A stretch of DNA of 64,000 nucleotides from Paenibacillus sp. MZ04-78.2 (GTDB lineage: Bacteria; Bacillota; Bacilli; Paenibacillales; NBRC-103111): positions 186,001 through 250,000 of the forward strand of contig NZ_JANAVJ010000001.1 in the NCBI RefSeq assembly GCF_024213375.1, given 5' to 3'. The notes under the pieces are model-generated. The model was given only the letters and a program-made list of their open reading frames with translations. It did no database searches and was not told where the DNA came from. Shown in pieces: positions 1-7,342 of this stretch; within the stretch, counting starts at the first letter, position 1, and each line of letters begins with the position of its first letter. The translations under genes and the position numbers were made by a program.

Positions 1-20
1 TTGCGTTCCTTATAATTTCG

Positions 21-1199
21 TTATACGGGCTGTCCCGCTGCCCTGGTGTCTGCGCGATCCGCAACGATAAAACGGTACAGCACGTACAAGGCGGCGATTG
101 AAAGGACCGCTCCGGTCACGAACGGCACGCTGTGGTTGTAATCGTAAATGCCGGCCCCAAGCAGCGGCCCGGTAATACGGCCCATGCTGTCCATTGAGGA
201 GCTTAAACCGGAAGCTACCCCTTGTCCGACCTTGGTCTTCTGCGTGATCAGCGAGGTGACGCAAGGACGAATAAGCGCGTTCCCTGCGGCGAAGACGCTC
301 AAGTAGATCGAAGCGGTAAGCAGACTGCTGGAGAACAGGATCAGCACGAAGCCCAGCGCCGACAGCAGCAGGCCGATGCCGATCACCCGGGCTTCCTGCC
401 CTCTTTTGATCAGCCGCCGGACCACGCCGCCTTGAATCAAGGCGCCGACTACGCCGCTTACCGCAAACATGATGCCGAGCTGCGTCGGCGTTGCGCCAAT
501 CTGATCCCGTTCGAACAGCAGCAGCGTCGCCTCCAGCCCCGCCAGCGTGAACGAGACAAAGAACGAAAGCACATACAAATATTTGAGCGAACCGACGAAG
601 GCGCTCCAACGGGAAGCTTTCGCTTCCTTCGGCTTGCTCCGCATCTCCACGGTCAGCGACTCCGGCAGCATGAAGAAGGCGAAGGCGAAGGTGGCCAGCG
701 CCAGCACGGAAGACGCGAAGAACGGCACCTGCAGCCCGAAATGGCTCAGCAAGCCTCCGAACGCCGGGCCGAAGATGAAGCCCATGCCAATCGACATGCC
801 GACAAGCCCCATGCCCTTGGTGCGATTCTCCTCCGTCGTAATGTCGGCGACATAAGCGACGGCGCACGCGGTAGCGGCCCCCGAGAACAAACCTCCCAAG
901 ATCCGCGACAAGTACATCAGCACGAGGTTGTCCCCCGCCATGCCGAACAAGAAGAAGCTGACGCTGAAGCCGAGCGTCCCGATCATAATGATCGGGCGGC
1001 GCCCGATCCGGTCCGATAATCCGCCCCAAAAAGGAGACATCAGAAATGACGCCAAAGAATAGACCGACAATAGCATGCCGAGATGGTAGCTGTCGGCCCC
1101 CGATCCGGTGACGGCGTCGGGAAGCACCGGGATGATAATGCCGAAGCCGATAAATATCGTCATCAGCAGTACCATAATAATAGCTAGCTGTTTTTTCAT
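21..1199 (-). CDS. MFS (DHA1-type) multidrug/tetracycline-like efflux transporter
   Basis: This 392-residue, highly hydrophobic protein has about 12 membrane segments and the loop 2-3 motif A signature GGLSDRIGRRP near residue 70, typical of drug:proton antiporters of the DHA1 group (TetA, Bmr, NorA type). It would sit in the cytoplasmic membrane and export small molecules using the proton gradient; the substrate cannot be read from sequence. The start MKKQLAI was chosen because a GGGGGG stretch lies upstream of this ATG; the frame stays open 24 codons further but that extension is Ala/Pro-rich and lacks a site. It stands alone, divergent from the decarboxylase gene, and its 3' neighbour lies outside the window. 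Confidence 0.88.
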   Translation of the reverse strand: MKKQLAIIMVLLMTIFIGFGIIIPVLPDAVTGSGADSYHLGMLLSVYSLASFLMSPFWGGLSDRIGRRPIIMIGTLGFSVSFFLFGMAGDNLVLMYLSRILGGLFSGAATACAVAYVADITTEENRTKGMGLVGMSIGMGFIFGPAFGGLLSHFGLQVPFFASSVLALATFAFAFFMLPESLTVEMRSKPKEAKASRWSAFVGSLKYLYVLSFFVSFTLAGLEATLLLFERDQIGATPTQLGIMFAVSGVVGALIQGGVVRRLIKRGQEARVIGIGLLLSALGFVLILFSSSLLTASIYLSVFAAGNALIRPCVTSLITQKTKVGQGVASGLSSSMDSMGRITGPLLGAGIYDYNHSVPFVTGAVLSIAALYVLYRFIVADRADTRAAGQPV

Positions 1200-1558
1200 A
1201 TGCGTAACTTTTCCCCCCGATTTGTTGGTTGATCCTAAGACGGCCTGAGCCGCGGGTTCGGCCGAAGCCACTGGCAGAAATTATTCTTATCGTACCATAA
1301 CTTTTTCGACGATGGAAACGAAAGCTTTTTAAGATTAACAAAATCGACAAACCTTCGCGCGGGAGCCTCGGAAAAGCGCGGCCGGCAAGGCTTTTTCCGC
1401 CTACGTCCGCCTTCGCGTTTAATTATTCGGCCAAGCTAACAAACTATTTATCAAAAACCGCTTGCATCCGCGTCGCTTTTTGCTATACTCATTTTGTTTG
1501 CTTTTTTCCCGGCAGACACTGGCATAGCCAACTAAACTTGTACACACGAAGGGTAGGG
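1200..1558. other. Divergent intergenic region between MFS gene and speA
   Basis: About 360 bases without a gene. It holds a likely sigma-A promoter reading right toward speA (TTGCAT at 1462, 16-base spacer, TATACT at 1484). No convincing promoter or operator was found for the leftward MFS gene, and no riboswitch-like structure was recognised. Confidence 0.5.
1462..1489 (+). promoter_or_regulatory. Probable sigma-A promoter of speA
   Basis: TTGCAT and TATACT are separated by 16 bases, about 70 bases upstream of the speA start. Match is good but not perfect. Confidence 0.5.
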
Positions 1559-3034
1559 ATGACCGTGGATCAAACGAAAACTCCCCTGTTTACCGCACTT
1601 AAGGAGCATGCCGGACGCAATCCGGTGCAGTTTCACATTCCAGGACATAAGAAAGGTGTCGGTATGGACCCCGAGTTTCGGGAGTTTATCGGCGATAACG
1701 CGCTGTCCATCGACCTGATTAATATAGCTCCGCTCGATGACCTGCATCAGCCGACAGGCGTCATCGAAGAGTCTCAGAAGCTGGCCGCAGCCGCGTTCGG
1801 GGCCGATCATACGTTTTTTTCCGTGCAGGGCACTAGCGGCGCTATCATGACGATGATCCTCACCGTCTGCTCCCAAGGCGACAAAATCATCGTTCCGCGC
1901 AACATTCACAAATCGATTATGGCCGCGATCATATTCGCCGGCGCGAAGCCGATCTTCCTGAAGCCGGTTCGCGACGAAAATCTCGGGATCGATCATGGCG
2001 TGACGACCACCTCCGTCAAACGCGCGTTGGATCGCCATCCGGACGCCAAAGCGCTGCTGGTCATCAACCCGACGTATTACGGCGTGTGCGCGAACCTGAA
2101 GGAAATCGTAGAAATCGTGCACAGCTACAACATTCCGGTACTGGTGGACGAGGCTCATGGCGTGCTGATTCATTTCCACGACAAGCTGCCGATGTCCGCT
2201 ATGGAGGCCGGCGCCGACATGGCCGCTACGAGCGTACACAAGCTGGGCGGCTCAATGACGCAAAGCTCCGTGCTGAACATTCGCGAAGGACGCGTGAACG
2301 TGCGCCGCGCGAAGACGATCATTAGTATGCTTACCACGACTTCGACGTCCTATATTTTGCTCGGGTCGCTGGACTGCTCGCGGCGGAACCTGGCGCTGAA
2401 CGGCCACATGATGGCGGAGCGGGCGCTGGAGCTGGCAAACTACGCCCGCGAGGAAATCAACCGCATTCCGGGACTGGAATGCTTCGGAGAAGAAATTCTG
2501 GGTACGGAAGCGACCTACGACTATGACCCGACAAAGATCAATATCCACGTACGCCATCTCGGCATTACAGGCTACGATGCGGAAAATTGGCTGCGCGAGC
2601 ACTATAATATCGAAGTCGAGCTCAGCGATATGTACAACGTGCTGTGCCTCATTACGCCGGGTGATACGCGCGAAAACATCGACATCCTGCTTGATGCGCT
2701 GCGCGGGATGTCCGAGGAGAACTACACCATTCGCCAGGCGAACGAACTGGTCATCAAAATCCCGAAAATTCCGCAGCTCGCCTTGGCTCCGCGCGACGCG
2801 TTCTACGGAGACACGGAACTGATCCCGTTCAAGGAATCGGCTGACCGCATTATCGCCGAATTTATCTACGTCTACCCGCCGGGCATTCCGATTCTGCTCC
2901 CGGGCGAAGTCATCTCGCAGGATCTCATCGACTACATTACCGAGCATATCGACGTCGGGCTGCCGGTCAAGGGACCGGAAGATCGCAGCATCGAATACGT
3001 CAAGGTCATTGTCGAAGCTCCCGCGATTTTCTAG
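1559..3034 (+). CDS. speA: Orn/Lys/Arg decarboxylase family protein (arginine decarboxylase type)
   Basis: This 491-residue fold-type I PLP enzyme matches the length of Bacillus SpeA (about 490), which decarboxylates arginine to agmatine in polyamine synthesis; lysine cannot be excluded. The N-terminal FHIPGHKKG motif, the STSGT-like phosphate segment (VQGTSGA), the VDEAHG aspartate motif and the PLP lysine in SVHKLGG (K228) are all present. The C-terminal small domain (from about residue 380) is typical of the family. The ATG at 1559 follows AAGGGTAGGG; a TTG seven codons upstream has no ribosome site. It is monocistronic, with its own promoter and a strong terminator directly after the stop. 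Confidence 0.88.
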   Translation: MTVDQTKTPLFTALKEHAGRNPVQFHIPGHKKGVGMDPEFREFIGDNALSIDLINIAPLDDLHQPTGVIEESQKLAAAAFGADHTFFSVQGTSGAIMTMILTVCSQGDKIIVPRNIHKSIMAAIIFAGAKPIFLKPVRDENLGIDHGVTTTSVKRALDRHPDAKALLVINPTYYGVCANLKEIVEIVHSYNIPVLVDEAHGVLIHFHDKLPMSAMEAGADMAATSVHKLGGSMTQSSVLNIREGRVNVRRAKTIISMLTTTSTSYILLGSLDCSRRNLALNGHMMAERALELANYAREEINRIPGLECFGEEILGTEATYDYDPTKINIHVRHLGITGYDAENWLREHYNIEVELSDMYNVLCLITPGDTRENIDILLDALRGMSEENYTIRQANELVIKIPKIPQLALAPRDAFYGDTELIPFKESADRIIAEFIYVYPPGIPILLPGEVISQDLIDYITEHIDVGLPVKGPEDRSIEYVKVIVEAPAIF

Positions 3035-3040
3035 AAAGCC

Positions 3041-3078
3041 AAATAAGCTTCTCCCCTGGAGAAGCTTATTTATTTTAT
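3041..3078. terminator. Perfect 14-bp hairpin terminator, probably bidirectional
   Basis: A 14-base-pair perfect stem (3041-3054 with 3058-3071) with a 3-base loop is followed by TTTATTTTAT. It lies between the convergent ends of speA and the HAD gene and could serve both. Confidence 0.85.
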
Positions 3079-3917
3079 GTTAACGTCCCCTGCAGGACTT
3101 GTTCCTCCAGCCATTCAATCGCGTCGGCTATCGCATGCTCGTTATGATGCTTGCCATGGCGCTTGGCCGCGTCCAGAAGCTCCTGATGCGCATTGGCTAC
3201 GGCGATGCCGATGCCTGCCCGCCGTATCATCTCCAAGTCGTTCAGATGATCCCCAAGCGCGATGCAGCGCTTCATCGGGATGCCGAGCTCCGCTGCCAAC
3301 CGTTCCAGTGCATGCCCCTTCGTCGCTTCCGGAGGCAGCATCTCGAAATATTTATCGTCCGAACGAACCCAGACGACCTCCGTCCCCGCTGTCAGCCGTT
3401 CGATCTCGGGTATAGCTTCGTCAAGCAGCGACGGCTCCCAGGAAAACAGCGCCTTGATCCACGGCTCGGATACGTCGTCGTACGAGTTCAGCCGCAGCAG
3501 CGGAAATTTCTCCACGGCCCGATGACGCTCCGTCGCTGCATTTTCCTGCAGCACATAGGGCGCCGCTCCTCCGCGCACATACAATTCCGCGCCAATGCCC
3601 GGAAAACGCTCAAGAACGCGCTCCACCGCTTCCTTAGCCGAAGCAGGCAGCGGCCGTTCCCAGATGGCCTCTCCGCGGCTGAAATCGTGAATGACCGCTC
3701 CGTTGTATAAGATAGCCGGCGCATTCACGGGCAACTGCTCCACGAAGGGCCGGACCGACCCGGCAATACGCCCCGTCGCTAACGTGAACCGGCCCCCCAG
3801 GCTCGTAAACCGTTCGATGGCGGCCCGATTTTCTCCGCTAATTTGTTTCGCGCTGTCAAGCAGCGTTCCATCCATATCCGTGACCAATAAATATCCTTCA
3901 AACCTTCTGTCTTTCAT
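3075..3917 (-). CDS. Cof-type HAD-IIB sugar-phosphate phosphatase
   Basis: This 280-residue HAD hydrolase has motif I DMDGTLLDS near residue 14, motif II ATGR near residue 50, and the late motif GDHLNDLEMI followed by GIAVANA, the usual layout of the Cof/YidA/YkrA group. Such enzymes dephosphorylate sugar phosphates, flavin or nucleotide phosphates in the cytoplasm; the true substrate is not predictable. The ATG chosen follows GAGGGAGAGAGCG; the frame remains open 27 codons further, but that stretch is basic and unlike a HAD N-terminus. Its stop abuts the terminator shared with speA. Confidence 0.85.
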   Translation of the reverse strand: MKDRRFEGYLLVTDMDGTLLDSAKQISGENRAAIERFTSLGGRFTLATGRIAGSVRPFVEQLPVNAPAILYNGAVIHDFSRGEAIWERPLPASAKEAVERVLERFPGIGAELYVRGGAAPYVLQENAATERHRAVEKFPLLRLNSYDDVSEPWIKALFSWEPSLLDEAIPEIERLTAGTEVVWVRSDDKYFEMLPPEATKGHALERLAAELGIPMKRCIALGDHLNDLEMIRRAGIGIAVANAHQELLDAAKRHGKHHNEHAIADAIEWLEEQVLQGTLT

Positions 3918-4054
3918 CGCTCTCTCCCTCTTCCCTGTCCGTCTACCGCTGCCAGAACAAGTATTGTATTTGATTTTTCTAAATGCTATGATGTTCATGG
4001 TACTTCAAACAAGAAAATCGTTCCAGTCCATATGTATAGGCAGGTGCATTCATC

Positions 4055-4474
4055 ATGGCGCAAAGCGCTTATATCAAGTTCGTCGAAGGGTCCGCCGTTT
4101 CCTCCCTGACGTTAGATGAATTGAAAGCCCAACTGGAGCATTACCGCGAGCAGCTTGCGCTGACCGGCAAACAGCTCAATTGGGAATACGACGAAGCCGG
4201 ATTTCCGTATGAGATTCAAACGAAACCCGAAGGGGAAGGCAAGTGGTTTTATTTAAAAGCAATGAGCCCGCGCTACAAATATATTGTGGCAGGAGTCGGA
4301 TCGGAGACGTCGGGCGAGACGCAAAGGCATTACGTCCAGTTTGTCCTTCCCGAGGATGCCACGCAGGGCGACAAAGCCAAAGGCAACGAGTTTTGCAAGT
4401 ATCTCGCCAAGCTGTGGAAAGCGGAACTGCATTTATTCAACGGACGAACCATGTACTTCAACCCGCGTAAATAA
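4055..4474 (+). CDS. Conserved hypothetical protein, DUF1885-like
   Basis: A 139-residue soluble protein beginning MAQSAYIKFV, with a helix (DELKAQLEHYREQL) followed by a beta-rich half rich in aromatic residues. The opening and the GKQLNWEY segment resemble the DUF1885 family of Bacillaceae, as I recall it; function is unknown. There are no membrane segments or signal peptide. An AGGTG element lies about ten bases before the ATG. It is a single-gene unit closed by a terminator at 4487. Confidence 0.7.
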   Translation: MAQSAYIKFVEGSAVSSLTLDELKAQLEHYREQLALTGKQLNWEYDEAGFPYEIQTKPEGEGKWFYLKAMSPRYKYIVAGVGSETSGETQRHYVQFVLPEDATQGDKAKGNEFCKYLAKLWKAELHLFNGRTMYFNPRK

Positions 4475-4486
4475 ACGTCCCAAAAG

Positions 4487-4522
4487 ACCGTTTTCCGCCT
4501 TGAGCGGTCAACGGTTTTTTTT
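4487..4522 (+). terminator. Rho-independent terminator after DUF1885-like gene
   Basis: ACCGTT/AACGGT outer stem with an inner CCGC/GCGG stem, followed by eight T. Confidence 0.8.
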
Positions 4523-4555
4523 CGATCCCCGACCCATCACAGTCGCTTAAAGAGC

Positions 4556-4590
4556 GAAAAACCTTTCTTGCAAGCAAGAAAGGTTTTTTA
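4556..4590 (-). terminator. Terminator of the DUF1292 gene
   Basis: A 12-base-pair stem (AACCTTTCTTGC with its complement, loop AA) flanked by T-runs on both strands. It closes the leftward DUF1292 gene and could back up the preceding rightward terminator. Confidence 0.85.
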
Positions 4591-4599
4591 CGGCATTTG

Positions 4600-4893
4600 T
4601 TATTGCTGCTCTTGTTCTTCCACAATTTCATTGTAAATTTGAACAACGCGATCCCACTCTTCTTCGTCTTCAATGCTCGCAAGAAAAGCTTCGCCGTCCT
4701 CTTCGTCTATCCGGAAAATAACGCCGTCTGCCTCCATATCGTTACGATCGAGAAGTACGGCATAGGCCCGCTCGTTAGCTTCGAAAGTGTATACCATCAC
4801 CATCTCATGCTCGACTCCGTCTTGGTCGGTCACGATAAAGATATCGTCCTCATGATCGTGATCGCAGGAAGCGTCATGAATGTGGTCACTCAT
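4600..4893 (-). CDS. DUF1292 family protein (YrzB-like)
   Basis: A 97-residue, very acidic protein (many Asp and Glu), with a His-rich N-terminus (DHIHDASCDHDHEDD) and a core DDIFIVTDQDGVEHEMVMVYTF-type segment characteristic of DUF1292/YrzB proteins of Bacillota. In B. subtilis the family member lies in the yrrK-yrzB region; its function is not established. TGAGG lies seven bases before the ATG. The N-terminal His/Asp stretch is more extended than I expect for the family and could bind metal, which is inference. It forms a single-gene unit with its own terminator. Confidence 0.8.
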   Translation of the reverse strand: MSDHIHDASCDHDHEDDIFIVTDQDGVEHEMVMVYTFEANERAYAVLLDRNDMEADGVIFRIDEEDGEAFLASIEDEEEWDRVVQIYNEIVEEQEQQ

Positions 4894-4992
4894 GGGAAAA
4901 CCTCATTTCATCTTAAATTAATGTTCTCCCGTATCGTACCACGCACGCTAAGACGAAGTCAATGAACCGGCTTATACCAACATCCGCCGGCC

Positions 4993-5607
4993 TTATTCGG
5001 CTGCGATCACCTTTTCCGAAACGACCGTATAATCGCTGCGCTCGTCCGGTTTGATTGAGAACTTCACGACGTAGTTCCCGGATTCGGCGAATGTGACGTT
5101 AAACGGCCACGGGTACCAGAAGCTTTCCTTCTGGCCGTTGACGGCTTTCTCATGAACCGCCACTTGCTCCCCGTTCGGAGCGTGGATCGAGATTTTAAAA
5201 GATGAGATCGGCGTCGTCAAACTGTCTACTTGCGCAAATACGGCAAAATCGAGACGGTCGCCCTTCTTCACCGCACCGAACGGCTGCTTGATCGAATAGT
5301 CGTCATTGACCTTCTTCGCAACAAACATATGTACGTTCGGTTTGTGAATGGAGACGGTCTTTGCAGCGTCATCCCATTTTACGAGCGCCTGCAAAGATTC
5401 AGACAACATACGAACGGGGAATACGGCGCTTCCCTTCGCGACAAAAGCGGGAGTTTCACCGTCTTTGAACGGCTTTTCCGCATTATTGATCATCAGCTTT
5501 ACTTTCGGAAAACCTTCGAAATCGCCCCACATAGAGCTGGCGAACGCCCCCGCTGTTCCGAATAAGGAAAGCGACAGCACCAGCGGCAGCAATCGCGGCA
5601 CCTTCAT
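4993..5607 (-). CDS. Secreted stalk-domain (copper amine oxidase N-like) protein
   Basis: This 204-residue protein has a signal peptide (KVPRL then a hydrophobic stretch ending AGAFAS), followed by a segment VKLMINN..PAFV..GSAVFPVRMLSESL..VKWDDAAKTVSI. That is the pattern of the copper amine oxidase N-terminal-like 'stalk' domain common in Paenibacillus surface proteins. The C-terminal half (about 115-204) is a beta-sandwich-like domain ending near SGNYVVKFSI. It is probably cell-surface located; no enzyme motif is seen. The ATG at 5607 is nine bases after GGAGG; the TTG three codons upstream touches that site and is less likely. Confidence 0.75.
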   Translation of the reverse strand: MKVPRLLPLVLSLSLFGTAGAFASSMWGDFEGFPKVKLMINNAEKPFKDGETPAFVAKGSAVFPVRMLSESLQALVKWDDAAKTVSIHKPNVHMFVAKKVNDDYSIKQPFGAVKKGDRLDFAVFAQVDSLTTPISSFKISIHAPNGEQVAVHEKAVNGQKESFWYPWPFNVTFAESGNYVVKFSIKPDERSDYTVVSEKVIAAE

Positions 5608-6151
5608 TTCCAGCAACCTCCATCATGTTCTTCGTTCTGCTATCTTATACTCCATAGCGCGGTAAGAGTTGCGCGCTTCGTCCAGAAAACTTTCAGTTTT
5701 TTTAAAGCGTCCCTCTAGATGTTGTGTGTGAAGAAGATTTTCTCCATTTCCTATACAAAATATGCCAACCAAGGCGTCATTGTCGAACGATGCTCCCGCA
5801 AGGCGAGCCGTGGCGATTCGTGCGGTTGCCCGGGAAATTTCAGCTCACGCCCTAAGGAGCTCCTGCAGCTTTTCTTCGCATTTGCCCTTTAGCACGACAG
5901 GCATTATGGAGCAGTGAAACTCGTTGCCTTGGAATACATACATGACATGGTAGTGACGCTCCGGGGTCATTTCCTCCAGAACGATACGGCAGCCGCTGCT
6001 TTTATTATACGGAACATATGTTCCTGTTTCAAGAGGAGCAGGATGTATTAAATTTCCCCAAAATGTGACAACCTATCTTGAATCGTGCAAGATAACCATG
6101 GTAAATTTAAAAACATATCCGGCTGGAAGCCTTAACGAGCGGAGGAACCAA
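5608..6151. other. Intergenic region with a decayed reading frame
   Basis: This 544-base stretch separates the leftward stalk-protein gene from the rightward MBL gene. It contains the leftward broken frame described at 5845-6072. The rest (about 5620-5840) shows no convincing gene, RNA or terminator. Confidence 0.4.
5845..6072 (-). pseudogene. Decayed small gene (open frame without a start)
   Basis: A leftward frame stays open for about 75 codons and reads like protein (segments GTYVPYNKSSGCRIVLEEM and HYHVMYVFQGNEFHCSIMP, ending KLQELLRA). It has no usable start except an internal ATG too close to its GGAGG. Eight codons upstream of the open stretch an in-frame ATG (MVILHDSR) is followed by TAG. 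That suggests a gene inactivated by a nonsense change or 5' loss. The product family is not recognised, and chance openness cannot be excluded. Confidence 0.33.
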
Positions 6152-6895
6152 GTGAGTCTGCAAATTCAAATGATAGGTACGGGAAGCGCTTTTGCGAAAA
6201 CGTACTATAATAACAATGCCTTGGTTTATGCCGACGGCTTCACGCTGTTAATCGACTGCGGTTATACCGCACCAAGAGCTCTGCACGAGCTCGGCGTCTC
6301 TCTGGATCAGATCGATGCGGTACTCATCTCCCACATTCACGCGGACCATGTCGGGGGACTCGAAGAGCTCGCCTTTCGCAATATGTACACGTTTAAAAGA
6401 AAAATACCGCTGCTCGTATCCTCCCATCTGGAAACGATTCTATGGGAGCAATCACTGCGCGGCGGACTGGAGAATCTGGCGGAAAACGTTACGTCCCTGA
6501 ACGATTACTTCAAGGTCGCTGCACTTCACGATCGTACGCCGACAGCCCTTCATCCCGGTCTGACGGTCGAACTCCTCCCGGCTGATCACATCTCGGGCAA
6601 GCCATGCTATTCGGTCCTGCTTAACGGCAAAATCTTCTTCAGCGCCGATACCCGGTTCAACGGTCCGCTCCTGCACGAGCTTCATCATAAGGGCTGCACC
6701 GTTTTTTTGCACGATTGTCAGCTGGATTCCCCCGGCCTCGTTCACGCCACTTTGGACGAGCTGCTGACGCTGCCGAAGCCGATTCAGCAAAAGATCCTGC
6801 TGATGCATTATGGCGACGATATGTCTCAGTTCATCGGCAAAACCGGGGATATGACGTTTATCGAACAGTTCAAGACGTACATATTCGAAGTATAA
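6152..6895 (+). CDS. MBL-fold metallo-hydrolase (RNase Z-like fold)
   Basis: A 247-residue metallo-beta-lactamase-fold enzyme with the zinc motif SHIHADHVGG (H61, H63, D65, H66), a later histidine in ADHISGK, the metal-bridging aspartate in FSADTRF, and a C-terminal LLMHYGDD. The arrangement is that of the YhfI/RNase Z-like branch of phosphodiesterase or hydrolase members; the substrate is unknown. The GTG at 6152 is six bases after GGAGG and gives a normal N-terminus (SLQIQMIGTGSAF). An upstream in-frame extension of 29 codons lacks any family likeness. It is followed after 44 bases by the DUF3892 gene. Confidence 0.85.
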   Translation: MSLQIQMIGTGSAFAKTYYNNNALVYADGFTLLIDCGYTAPRALHELGVSLDQIDAVLISHIHADHVGGLEELAFRNMYTFKRKIPLLVSSHLETILWEQSLRGGLENLAENVTSLNDYFKVAALHDRTPTALHPGLTVELLPADHISGKPCYSVLLNGKIFFSADTRFNGPLLHELHHKGCTVFLHDCQLDSPGLVHATLDELLTLPKPIQQKILLMHYGDDMSQFIGKTGDMTFIEQFKTYIFEV

Positions 6896-6939
6896 TATGC
6901 CTTCATCCGGCGCATGATAGTCCGTGGAGGCGATACCAT

Positions 6940-7173
6940 ATGGAACAAAACAAACAGCATGTCGTAGCCGTACGCAAAAACGGAGACGGCGACATTGTAG
7001 AATTGAAGCTGTCTTCCGGCCAAGTGGTCGATTACTTAGAAGCGCAGCAGCTCGCCAAAAACGGACAGCTGGAGAACGTGAACGTATTCCGCGGAAGAGA
7101 CGGAGATGAACATTTGCGTTCCAACGCCGATGGAGATCCAAGCAACAATCTCGATAACCTGCCCGGATTTTAA
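6940..7173 (+). CDS. DUF3892 family small protein
   Basis: A 77-residue protein with the pattern HVVAVRKNGDGDIVELKLSS-G-VVDY and the C-terminal FRGRDGDEHLRSNADGDPSN, typical of DUF3892. Function is unknown; it is soluble and probably a small single domain. GTGGAGG lies upstream of the ATG with a nine-base spacer. It probably shares a transcript with the MBL gene and ends in a terminator. Confidence 0.8.
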   Translation: MEQNKQHVVAVRKNGDGDIVELKLSSGQVVDYLEAQQLAKNGQLENVNVFRGRDGDEHLRSNADGDPSNNLDNLPGF

Positions 7174-7180
7174 ACCTGAG

Positions 7181-7226
7181 AACCAAGCGCATCCCGACAG
7201 GCGATTCCGCTTGGTTTTCTTTCTTT
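7181..7226 (+). terminator. Terminator after DUF3892 gene
   Basis: A nine-base-pair stem (AACCAAGCG with CGCTTGGTT), 18-base loop, then TTCTTTCTTT. Confidence 0.75.
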
Positions 7227-7342
7227 GAACCCTCAAAAAAGTTTTACTGAATTTGGGATTACAAGCAGGAATTCCATCTCCCGATACAGAATTTCTTTAG
7301 TACTAATAAAATCCACAGATCGTCGGGAGTTGGAGTTCCAAT

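Noticed and set aside
222-1019. Rightward frame opposite the MFS gene
   Set aside because: Low-complexity, Gln/Arg-rich antisense translation of membrane helices.
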